This document shows, in pieces, positions 48,019 through 58,525 of a stretch of 64,000 nt of DNA (the first letter of the stretch is position 1; every line of letters starts with the position of its first letter). Origin of the DNA: Crambe crambe (Eukaryota > Porifera > Demospongiae > Poecilosclerida > Crambeidae); the NCBI GenBank assembly GCA_963924555.1, contig OZ004588.1:62001-126000 (forward strand), in the 5' to 3' direction. The notes under the pieces were generated by a model that saw only the letters and a list, made by a program, of their open reading frames with translations, did no database searches and was not told the origin of the DNA. A program made the position numbers and the translations under genes.

Positions 48019-49647
48019 ATGGGGAATTGCGTGGGCGGATCAAATGCTGAAGAAAATGTCTTCAAAGTGATAAACATTAACGACAATAAGCACTTGGTGC
48101 AGAAGGGGTTGATGAAAGTTACTACAATGGAACTGATTTACACGGACAGTAAGACCAAAGAGGACTGGCATTGGCCCCTCAAGTTCCTGAGGAAGTATGG
48201 TTGTGATGGAGATGTCTTCACCTTCGAAGCTGGGCGAAAGTGCCCGGGGGGAGAAGGACTTTATGCTTTTTCTACTAAGAAGGCGAGCATTTTATTTGAG
48301 ATGGTGGCCAGGAATATCAACCAAGGAAACCTCCAACCGTCTGGAGAAATGTCACCATTTGCCGAAACCCAAGAAGCTACTTCTGGTATGCTCAACTTCC
48401 CCACACGGAAACAGACCCCCGTCCCTTCCCCTGGGGGAGACCAACCCTCCTACACCAATTTGGACATGATGGGTAAGCCCCTGGAGACTGATTCCACAAT
48501 TCCCGATAGTCCCGACACAGCCACCAATGCTGAACCAAAGAAGTTCCTCTACCGTGAGGTGATATTCGACAAGCCTCCCGAAGACCATCCAAGGCCCTCT
48601 GAAGTAAAACAAACCATTTCTTCCTCTTCTTATAGTAAAATTGACTTTGATCAGACAGCTGAATACAACCGTGCCAAGAAACTCAGTGGGGTTCTTCCTC
48701 CTGGACCTACAACCTCCACCCCCCATGGGCGCACTAGCTCCACCTCTACTGCTACAAATGGGAGCCTGTCCCCAACCAAACGGACACGTCGGACCAGAGT
48801 CCATACCTACACTTCCGGCACCAGAAGAGATCGACACGTCTCCCGCTCAGAAAGCAGTTTTAGCAGTCAGAGCTCACTCACAGAGAGTTCCAGAGATGTC
48901 CGCAGTCCTCCCAAACTCAATGGAGGACCAGGACGTGGCACTAAGGCTGACCCCGGTGGCTTAAACTACCAGAATGTAACAGTAGCGACGATTCAGGAGC
49001 AGCAGTACCAAAATGTCAATGTAGGGGCAGGAACCATCAATCAGATGTTTGATAGTGTGTCCCCACAACCTGTCCAGCAACCAAATTACTTGAATGTGAG
49101 TCTACCCTCCTTGCATACTGCAACTGGGAACGAGAGAGCTAATGGCCATGCTAGTTCAGTCAAGGTGAATGGCAATCCCATGGCCACATATGCTGACCTG
49201 GAACTCAGTGACAGGAAGAAGAAGCGCTCGTATTCTTCCTCGACTGCACTGAGAGGTGCCACTCAGTCCTCCTACTTGCAGCTGGAATTCAGCAGAGATG
49301 CTACATCTTCAGTGCCTCGACCTTCTCAGGAAGAAGATAAGACTGGGCCAGTAACAAAACGAAGTGCCTCAGTAAGTGCAGTGCCTACCAGTACCCTTGG
49401 TCCCAGTAATACCACTGCCACCAGCACAGCCAGTCACGAGACACCAGCTTTGTCTCCCCAACAGGAACTTCCTGAAGAGGAAACATCCCTCTCCACTGAG
49501 GTTAGAGATGAGACAAAAGTGACCTATGGAGTTCTCAATTTCACTGCCATGAGTGCTCTCTCAGAACTCAGTTCTCACAGAGAACCAGCAAGAGAACAGA
49601 AACCTGATAAGGACAAAGGCAGTTCACATGGAAAGAAGAAAAAATAG
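48019..49647 (+). CDS. FRS2: FRS2-like receptor-tyrosine-kinase docking protein (PTB domain)
   Basis: FRS2 proteins are membrane-anchored scaffolds that bind FGF and neurotrophin receptors by a PTB domain and, once phosphorylated, recruit Grb2 and Shp2. A single exon encodes 542 residues. MGNC at the N-terminus offers Gly2 for myristoylation and Cys4 for palmitoylation. The IRS-type PTB domain covers about residues 13-105 (FKVININDNK, WHWPLKFLRKYGCDGDVFTF, GRKCPGGEGLYAFSTKKA), matching FRS2 strand for strand. The rest is disordered. It carries four YxN-type Grb2 motifs: Y145 (YTNL), Y317 and Y330 (YQNV) and Y357 (YLNV). Further YxxL/F-type tyrosines lie at about 391, 419 and 503. The basic end reads KDKGSSHGKKKK. 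The start follows a CC-ATGG context soon after a TTTAG acceptor. Confidence 0.92.
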   Translation: MGNCVGGSNAEENVFKVININDNKHLVQKGLMKVTTMELIYTDSKTKEDWHWPLKFLRKYGCDGDVFTFEAGRKCPGGEGLYAFSTKKASILFEMVARNINQGNLQPSGEMSPFAETQEATSGMLNFPTRKQTPVPSPGGDQPSYTNLDMMGKPLETDSTIPDSPDTATNAEPKKFLYREVIFDKPPEDHPRPSEVKQTISSSSYSKIDFDQTAEYNRAKKLSGVLPPGPTTSTPHGRTSSTSTATNGSLSPTKRTRRTRVHTYTSGTRRDRHVSRSESSFSSQSSLTESSRDVRSPPKLNGGPGRGTKADPGGLNYQNVTVATIQEQQYQNVNVGAGTINQMFDSVSPQPVQQPNYLNVSLPSLHTATGNERANGHASSVKVNGNPMATYADLELSDRKKKRSYSSSTALRGATQSSYLQLEFSRDATSSVPRPSQEEDKTGPVTKRSASVSAVPTSTLGPSNTTATSTASHETPALSPQQELPEEETSLSTEVRDETKVTYGVLNFTAMSALSELSSHREPAREQKPDKDKGSSHGKKKK

Positions 49648-49969
49648 TCCGGCTCAGTTTGTGTTTTGTGTTTATTTTGCTATCATTATCATGTGACTTT
49701 TGTGTGACCATCATGTGACGTATGTATGCTGTTTGTTCAATCATTAGCAATAATCATTCTTTGTGTCCATTTTAATATTATTCACTACTAGCTCACTCCA
49801 TAATACCACACACAACTTTTTATTCTCAGAACGTGACAATTTTTGTTGATTGGTCAATACGGGCATGTCAAGTACATGTAATGCAAATCTTCATCTTATA
49901 TTGTTGATTTATACAGCCATTATGTGCATAATTATGATGAATGAATTAATCCAATGGCATGTCAATTTT
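49648..49969. other. Convergent 3' spacer of FRS2 and TMTC-A
   Basis: Both 3' UTRs meet in these 322 bp. TTTATT at 49819-49824 is a minus-strand AATAAA for TMTC-A, 146 bp after its stop. No gene is visible. Confidence 0.5.
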
Positions 49970-52900
49970 CTATGATTTCTTTTTCAGCCATTCCAGTTGT
50001 ATTTTTGCTGAAGTGTGATTCTTGTCAATTGTTAATACTTGCTCCAAAGCCTCGACTGCAAGTTCATCTTTCCCTGAATTAATATAAGCCAGTGCTAGAT
50101 TGAAAATTGCTGCTGTGCTTGTCTGGTCTAGGGAGATGGCTCGCTTGAAGGCCCTGATGGCATGTTTATGGTCACCTCTGTGTATGAGGACAGCCCCCAG
50201 GCTGTTGTGAGCTGTGTAAGAGTGAGTGCTGATATTGATGGCTTTCTCACAGAATTCAGTAGCCTCCTCCAACCTGCTGTGGTTCTTTGCTATCATGTTG
50301 CAGAGTGTTGTGTAGACTCCTGCCATTTTGTCTTTGTCAGCTTTCTCTTTCAGCAGCACAGGAATGGCTTGATGCAGAACCTGCAGACATTCACCATGAG
50401 AACCGTGTTTAATTATAGGGGCAAGGAAATAATCAACCCTTTGTGGTTTAGAGAGATAATCTGAGGTAATGCAGTGAAACCTCCAAACAAGAACAGCCAA
50501 ACTGCGGGAACAAAATGACCTTTCTTATAATAATTTATAACATCTGCCAACCTCTCTAAAAAATATTTTTTAAAAAACAAAAAAAAATAAAAAAAAACAA
50601 AAAAAACAACAACTTGGCTGTTGTTTGGAGGTTTCACTGTACCTCTTCTGATTCTTTGAACTTTTTCAATCCTTTGAGCATGCCTCCCAAGTTTACATAT
50701 CCAATGGACAAGTCTGGAGCCACTAGCATGGAATATCTGTAGGTCAGCTCTGCCCTCGTGAAGTCTTCAATGTTCCTGAACTCCCTAGCAATGTTTGCCA
50801 GCATATGTCCATTGGTGGGATATTGCCTCACTACAGAGGAATACAGAGTCAGTTTAGACTGCCAGTCGTCATTCCTCTTCAGTACTTTTGCTGAGTGTGT
50901 AAGGAGAAGGAAGAGGAACATTACTTTCCCTCCTGCTGAGAGGAGCTTGTGTTTGGAGGTGGCTATCCGATATGTGGAGTAGCCCACCATCAAACAGAAG
51001 CCCATGCTGGGAATGTACAAAATCCGCTCTGCCACCACGAACCCAACAGGGAAGAATAAGTTACTGGCTGGCAGGAATGGGAGAGCCAGGAGAAGTAAAC
51101 CAACCAAAAGAACCAACTTTGTAGAACTGATGTCATAGGCAATCTCTGTCTTATTGATATTTGTCGGCTTGGGATCATTTCTCACTCTTTTTGCTCCATT
51201 ACTGCAAGCTGCAGCTGTTTGGTTCACATTCAGTTTGTAGTGTTGCGTGCCAGTCATACCGGTGAGAGCAAACAGAGCCAGCAGTCCAAAGATGAGCATC
51301 ATCAACAGAGTCAGTAAGTTCCGAGGATCCCAGAAGGAGGTAATAAGGGGAATGGCATTCATCCTGTAGTCGTGGAGAAGTTGACTGGGACTCAGAAGGA
51401 GCCAAGTGTTAATAACTACCAGGTAGGCCCAATGGAGCTGTCGGTAAGGAGGCTTCAAAGACAGTGCTTCATTATCGATCCTGTACAACAAATGTAGTCA
51501 TGGTGATGTTGTTTTTTTCACCTACGCTCTAGCTGTAGTGATTTGTATGGGATCAAAGCACTACTTGAAAGTAAAGGAACTCTTTGCTTACAAGGTCATG
51601 CATACCATAGTACATCACTATACATCCCTCTCATTCTTGGCTTCTAATGCAATCACATACTCTGAGAATTGAGGTGTATTTTTCATTAGAATGATACGCG
51701 AGATGAAGAGAGTAGCTGCACATCCCACCAAGAGAGCAGCTCGCCTCAGGAATGAGTGAAGACTTGGAGGCCATGTCTTAAATCCATGCAGGAATGTAGT
51801 GATATTGTACTGAAATATGATGCAAAAAAAATTATATTCTCGATCTAGATAGACATTGCAAAACTGTCACATCATGCAGCTGCTGTTACCTAACTGGTAG
51901 CTAGCTATTGCAAAAATTTCAGAGTGACTTTCTTGAAAAAATGTTCCACAGTATCATGGTCACTTTTGATTTGTGCAGTTGATGTAACAGTACATGATAT
52001 TTGTATTATCACTGAACTTCTGCATTAATGTCATCACCACATGATTGGATTGTATTTAGGCTAACTTCAGGGCCACAAGGGGATAATTATCATGCCCAGA
52101 CTAGTACTCACTTTACCAAAAAGGGTTGTATTGATAACTTTGATCAGGAAAATACCTGCTGGATGATGAAGAAGTCATAAGCTAAACAGACGCCCAGTGC
52201 TGTCAGGCCTTGCTCCTTACATAACATGGAACACACTGCGCTCAAGAGACTCACTTGCAAGGAGATGGAGTGAGCATGTGACTCTCCTACAATCAAAGAC
52301 AAGGTTCATCAGGTAAAGATAACACTTTGTGTTATCCTTGTTGTTCTTGTCATAATAATTATTGTTGTGATTATGCACTTTAAACAATTTTGTGAAGTCC
52401 AGCAGCACACCAGTAATGCTTTGGAATGTATTGGCTAATTGCTCTCAATTATGGCAAAGCCACAGTGTGACCAACTGAAGCTTTGAACATACAGAAAGAA
52501 TAACGACTCAGGCCAACCAACCTTGACCACTAGCTGCTGAGAAGCCTTGTAGAAATCATCTTAGTTATGTAATTGCATGCAATCTCATTGTAGGAAGGAA
52601 TGAAGCGAACCTTTAGAAGCTCTGGAGAGGCTGACTACATGCTGGTGGTAAGATATGATGCAGAGGAGATAGAACACTCCACACATGAGGTCAGCTCTCC
52701 CTACCACTCCAGCCACCTGCAATTAAAAACAAAAAGTACAGTGGTAAACTGTGGTTATACTTGTTTATATTGATATCTAATGTCTGGAAGACATAAGAGT
52801 GTCCAAGTAAATTCCTCCATTCCTAAGCTACTCTGTAGTGTGGATTTGAGAGCTAGTAAGTTTACCAATACAAGTGGCAGTTACAGACTAACCATGCAGT

Positions 52901-53379
52901 GATGAAATACAGCAAGTCCAAACAAATATCAATGTCAATCCGTTACCAACCCTAAACTATGCAGCACTTACAGCTTCAGTGTGTATGGGGTGGACGGCAA
53001 AGAGCAGTCCAGCTATGAGTGCAGGCCAGACTTTAGTGAAGACTACTGCACAGAGCTGGACGTAGAGGTAACACACCACTGCATGCAGGAGCACATTCAC
53101 CAGATGATAGCCCATTGGCTCCAGTCCATGCAACATGTAGTTCAGTCTGAAGGTGGCCACACACAGAGGACGATAGGACTTGTGGCTGGTATTAAGATGA
53201 ATTGGTTTTCCCCAGAAGTCATTCCACAGGAGATTAGTCCAAGAGGAGTTGGGTGAAATATCTTGATTCTCCAGTAATGCAGCCTTGTCATCATAGCAGA
53301 ATCCACAGTCCAGTGTGTTGAGGTAGAGGATCATCCCAACTGCTCCACACAGAACACCAGCAATCTGTAACATCACCAT
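49970..53379 (-). CDS. TMTC: TMTC-family O-mannosyltransferase, paralogue A
   Basis: TMTC proteins are multi-pass ER membrane GT-C enzymes with luminal TPRs that O-mannosylate cadherin-type domains. The start at 53379 gives MVMLQIAGVLCGAVGMILYL. The first luminal loop has GFCYDDKAALLENQDI with the DD pair, then the conserved SHKSYRPLCVATFRLNYMLH. Later exons encode VAGVVGRADLMCGVFYLL (52720-52610), SAVCSMLCKEQGLTALGVCL (about 52290-52155), and a long exon (51491-50634) with PFLPASNLFFPVGFVVAERI and LYIPSMGFCL. TPRs follow to 49970 (NMIAKNHSRLEEATEFCEKA and later repeats), ending LEWLKKKS. An A-rich stretch (50570-50612) lies in the intron before the TPR exon. Paralogue B diverges 715 bp away. 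The 220 bp at 52970-53189 are almost identical to paralogue B. Confidence 0.93.
52970..53189 (-). repeat. Inverted near-identical tract, arm in TMTC-A
   Basis: 218 of 220 bases match 54300-54519 on the other strand. Both differences are synonymous. See the arm in TMTC-B. Confidence 0.95.
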
Positions 53380-54094
53380 TTCGATAGTGTAGCGATATCG
53401 CGATGTCGTCGACTGCGCATGCTGATCAACTCAATCGCAATAATTTTAACTCGCAAAGATTAATTTTTATTATAACGGTTTTCGCTGCAGAAGCCAGTAG
53501 TCGAGTCACGACCAATATGACCAACCAATCACTTCCGCTTTCTACTTTCCTGTTGCATGGTTTTAGAAAACCGCTGTAGAACCATCTATGTTACATGATG
53601 TAGAACTAAAATTGAATTCTGAGTAGAGAAAACCCATCTAGCTATCAAAGGTGTACGCTGTTAATGAAGCGTGAGAGATGAAAGAGACATGTCATGGTAA
53701 TGTGCTCTTGCTTGTTATGGTGGCATCCTTAATCATGCAATGAGCATGCGCCGTTTGGCAATAGGCGCTAGCTAGGCGGCGCGGCACAGGAAGCTGCGGC
53801 TTGCTTTGATCACTTTGAAGTTCAGCCAATTGGCTTGACTTCCAAAAATAATTGATTTTAGATATGGATAAAGCCAGAAACTTTAACCATGCATCCGCAT
53901 TAACACCACGGAATACGACATACTTATAGAAAAATCGGTGAGTTTAAGTTTTAATAGAGCTCTCTTTTTGTAGTTTAGAGCTAGACAGATTTATATCAGT
54001 GTGCATAGCTATCTGCTGTAGCTAGTATTCATGATAGCTAATTGCTATAGATCTAGACATCATCATTTTGCAGGATGCATTGGAGCTTGTAGCT
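53380..54094. promoter_or_regulatory. Shared upstream region of the two TMTC genes
   Basis: This 715-bp interval separates divergent starts. A GC-rich patch (GGCGCTAGCTAGGCGGCGCGGC near 53764-53785) and GCGC/GCATGCGC cores lie in its middle. A CGATATCGCGATGTCGTCG stretch lies beside the TMTC-A start. A non-coding exon of TMTC-B may end near 53937 (CG|GTGAGT), with the coding exon starting after TTTTGCAG at 54073. Confidence 0.5.
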
Positions 54095-57000
54095 ATGATG
54101 CTGAGGACACATTTGAGTCAGAAAGAAGCAAGTTGCCTGTGTGCAGTAGTGGCAATGGTTGTCTACATCAACACTCTGGACTGTGGCATGGTGTATGATG
54201 ATGAACCTGCAATCAAGTGGAATAGAGATATCCGACCTGATACTCCATGGAAACAGCTTTTGATGAATGATTTCTGGGGTACTTCTCTAAAGAATCCTGC
54301 CAGCCACAAGTCCTATCGTCCTCTGTGTGTGGCCACTTTCAGACTGAACTACATGTTGCATGGACTGGAGCCAATGGGCTATCATCTGGTGAATGTGCTC
54401 CTGCATGCAGTGGTGTGTTACCTCTACGTCCAGCTCTGTGCAGTAGTCTTCACTAAAGTCTGGCCTGCACTCATAGCTGGACTGCTCTTTGCCGTCCACC
54501 CCATACATACTGAAGCTGTGAGTATATTTCTTGTAGCAGAAATTTGCATTATGAGTAATAATCATGACGCAGGTAGCTGGAATAGTTGGCAGAGCTGAGC
54601 TGCTTTCAGGAGTCTTATTTCTCTTGACTTTCCTTGTCTATCGTAAAGCACTGATCTCCACTTCTCAAGGTTAGCATACAATAGTACTAACATTAATGCT
54701 TGCATTACATCATGTCAACACATTCTGGAGGCTATAATAATTATGGCTTGGCTCTCTCCAGTGCCATAATGACCTCCTCCACTACCTCCCACTCTCACAT
54801 CAAATATGACCTTCTTAACATCTCTTAATTCTCACCGACGTTCAATCGTGTCCTATCAAGTGGACATTTTAATTGCTGGCACCGGCTAAGCTTTAGTAGA
54901 CTGGTTTCACCCATGACATGACATGACTAGAAATACATGCACAAATATGTGAAATGATCATGAACTATAACATTCAATGTTTGTGTTATTGAATGAGTGT
55001 GCTAATATTAACATCTTGAATGGTTTCCCAAAGCCTTTGTGGGGGAAGTAATTGAAGCCCTGCTAAGTGAAATGGCCAGCCACAGCAGGGGCTTCTAGAA
55101 CCCATTTTCTGTCCACTGCATTGCTCTGTTTACCATAATGCTAACCTGCACACAGATGTCGGCTTGACCGGCTAAGGGGGAAAAAAAATGTTTATGGCCA
55201 GAACAATTAGTTGGGAAGGCCAACGTTGCTAGTAGCTTTGAAGTGATCAAAGGCTACTTTTGCTTTCATGGAAATATGACCGACCAGTATGACATCAAAC
55301 AATTTGTCCGAGTGTAAAGTAACTCCGGAAATAATACCCTACGTGCCGTATACATAATTCGATCCGAGTTGCACTGTACTTAGCACTATCGTATTACAAT
55401 TCCTTTCAATCAATACCGATCAAGTTGAAAGGGTTCTCTCTTTACTATTCCTACAAATGTTCACTAATGCTTCCCGTGACACAGTTTGCATCATATCCAG
55501 CTTTGTGTATTTTCTAGGTGGAATGAAGTGGACATTAGTAGGGTTGAGTATAGCCCTTGGTGTGTGTGCAATGCTTAGCAAGGAACAGGGAATCACGTCT
55601 CTTGCCATCTGCCTGCTCTATGATTTCTTTATCTTTAATAAGGTAAACTTCCTTTTAACAAGTACATCTGACTGTGAGCATAATAACTATGGGGTTTATA
55701 TTTCATTTTTTCTCTCATTTAGCTTACCTTATCACATTCGACAAAGAGCTCATCACAACTACACTCAGTAGAAGTGTCTACTAAAGCTAAAGCTTTCTTA
55801 GTGAGGGGTGTGATCATGTCTTCTGCAGCCTTGGTTGCCATAGTGATCCGATTATTAGTTTCTAATGGAGCTCCGAGTGGGAAGGCTTTTACAGTGTAAG
55901 TTGATCCATTATGATATTATGAAGCAGCTGCATGTTATTAACTGCTCAATTGGATTCCCACTGCTCACTGAAATACTTTAGAAATTTAATCATTATTCGA
56001 TCATCGGAAATCAGTCTGGGGTGTAATGGCACTGACACTGATCAATTATTATCATTTTAAAGTTCACACACCTGTAAGAAAGCGGATATGATGTTACAGT
56101 AAGTAACCTTTCAATATCATTATAGTCGGTGTGAAGTTTAGGAACCAGCCAAGTCTGTTTATATGAACTGTCATTGAATTCCAATCCATTCCTGAAATTG
56201 TATCTCCAGTTGCTGGCAGATGTGTCATGGTCATCTAATCCTTTATGAGTGAAGCAGTTGTTAGCTAATGGCTATGGTCCATCTAATCATTGAAGCAGTT
56301 ATCACTGCAGCATGGCCTACTGGGTCATCAAACTGGGTAATGATGCTCAATCCATACTCAAATTAATTTATATTTCAGGGCGACGAACCCTCCTCTGAGT
56401 CAGCACAGTCCATACAGACAGATGAGTTGGCTTCATCTAGTTTTCGTTAATATGTGGCTCCTTCTCAATCCTTCTCGACTTTCAATGGACTGGAGATATG
56501 GAGCTGTTCCATTAATTGAATCCCTCTTTGACTGGAACAATATTTACACACTAGTGACTCTGATACTTATAGTAGCTTTGGTTGTGTATGGACTCACACA
56601 ACACCAAAAGAGCAACAGAATAGTTCTTTTTGGAGTGGCATTGATGGTCATCCCTTTTCTTCCTGCCTCCAACCTTTTTCTCTCGGTGGGATTTGTGGTG
56701 GCTGAGCGAGTGCTCTATCTTCCCAGCATGGGTCACTGCTTGCTAACGGGCTACGGAACCTGGATTCTACTGACCAAAACCTCAAAGCTTTTCTCTGCTC
56801 ACTTATTTGTGAAGCTAATGATTGGGTACATCCTTGTGGCATGTAGCATCAAGACAGCCAGTAGAAACAGGGATTGGTACTCCGCAACCACACTCAATAG
56901 GGCCGGGGTTCGCTTCAATCCTAAGAACGGTGTTCTCCTCTCGAATCTTGGGATAGAGCATGCAATGCAGGAAGATTACTCACAGGCAGAGTTGCTCTAT

Positions 57001-58141
57001 CAAGCAAGTATGAGGCAATCACCCAGCTATTCGGGTGGCTACTACAACTATGGCATGTTGATGAATTTGCTGCATCGTTATGAGGAAGCTGAAGAGGTGA
57101 GTTTAAGGAACGGTTTGGATATAGAGCAAATGAGACAGTCACTTTGCAAGCGTCATTTTGATATTAGAAACAGATGCATTTTGGGGTCCATATTGAAGGG
57201 TTACCAGAGAACTTGCTGTCTTGTGAACATATAACAACACGAGTTACACGTCTAGTACTCATGCAAGTTTAGTGGTTGTGGTCACCATTATAACACTTGA
57301 GTACTGGAGTCTTAATTAAACCACTATCTATAATTAATTTATAACCACAATGCCCTATAAATGCAGCCATTGCTGAAGGCCATCCAACTGGGAGCTAAAG
57401 ATGCACTGGAGAACAGCATAGCAGACAGCTTCAACCTGCTGATAACGGTCATTTCTAAAAACTCCTCACGATTGAATGAAGCACTTCAATTAAGTGAACA
57501 GATGCTGAGTCAGCATCCACACTACACTCTCATCTACACTACACGGTGCTCCATTTTCATGCAACTGAACCGGAGCAAGGACATGTTACGGGCATGTGAG
57601 TATGCTGTCCAGACCAACCCAGGGCTTTCAATGTCACACTATAACTTGGGAACTGTCTATATGAAGATGGGTGATCTTGCAAGAGCAGAGATAGCCTTTA
57701 GAAACATGCTGATTGTGGACCGAGGAAGTACCTTGGGTGTGTTTCATCTGGCCAAAGTGCTGCAAACCACTGGACAGACTTCCAACCTGTTGGAAGCCAG
57801 ACAGCTGTAAGTGCTACTATGTTTATAAAGGAAGTGGATTTACGTTTGATGCACACAGGTTGAAGATTGTTGTCTCACAGGAAACTGCCAACATTGAAGC
57901 CTTTATGAGTCTTGCAGATGTGGAGGCAATGCTTCATTACTATTCACAAGCTCTTGACACTCTCCAAAATGTGCTGGAGTTAGATCCTGACAACAAAGAT
58001 GCTCTGTACAAGACAGGACGGCTACTATACAGAAAAGAACGCTATGATGAGGCTGTGCAGGCACTGAGCAAGTTGAACCACCTGGACCCACACTACCTAG
58101 ACACAACTGCACTGTTACACAAGGCACAAAGGAGAACATAG
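54095..58141 (+). CDS. TMTC: TMTC-family O-mannosyltransferase, paralogue B
   Basis: The architecture matches paralogue A. The first in-frame ATG in the exon that follows the acceptor at 54073 is at 54095 (MMLRTHLSQKEASCLCAVVA). The first luminal loop reads GMVYDDEPAIKWNRDIRPDT, with the DD pair. The exon ends at a GTGAGT donor at 54518. Next come VAGIVGRAELLSGVLFLL (about 54573), LGVCAMLSKEQGITSLAICL (55518-55641), LTLSHSTKSS and on (from 55722), and a long exon from about 56380 with PFLPASNLFLSVGFVVAERV and LYLPSMGHCL. TPR-containing exons lie at about 57364-57808 and 57859-58141, ending LLHKAQRRT. Outside one 220-bp tract the two paralogues are clearly diverged, so the duplication itself is old. 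Confidence 0.93.
54300..54519 (+). repeat. Inverted near-identical tract, arm in TMTC-B
   Basis: The tract runs from CCAGCCACAAGTCC to the GT of the splice donor and matches 52970-53189 at 218 of 220 bases. It encodes 73 identical residues. Sequence in the same exon just upstream is strongly diverged. Confidence 0.95.
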
Positions 58142-58181
58142 CCAACCACTTTCCAAAACATAACATGATCTTGTAAAGATC

Positions 58182-58187
58182 AATAAA
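58182..58187 (+). terminator. Poly(A) signal of TMTC-B
   Basis: AATAAA lies 41 bp after the stop. The 58142-58525 spacer holds only this and the 3' flank of ZFC3H1. Confidence 0.65.
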
Positions 58188-58525
58188 AACGAATTGCAAC
58201 TTCCCCTTGATCAAAAAAATTTTTTTTTCATGATTATTATTTCTATGGATAATATAAATGATCAATGATGAGTTTGATTTACATGAGACTGAAATGAATC
58301 TAAACAGAGGACTAAGGATGCATGCCAAAATAACACACAATAAGTACATGTAGATGACATATAAAGCAGATCGAGAGGTGGTGAAGATGCAGATGGACTG
58401 ATGTAGAGAAGTATGGTGATCAGGTGATGTGTCAGCTAGCAAGCTAGGGGTCTAATAGTACTATACTAGGTGGGGAGAAATCTTACCATGGACTGCAGGC
58501 TGGTTACCGAGTGACTAACTATGTA

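Noticed and set aside
54287-54565. Antisense ORF over the TMTC tract, matching one at 52981-53256
   Set aside because: It is the reverse-strand shadow of the conserved TMTC exon. It appears twice because the tract is duplicated.
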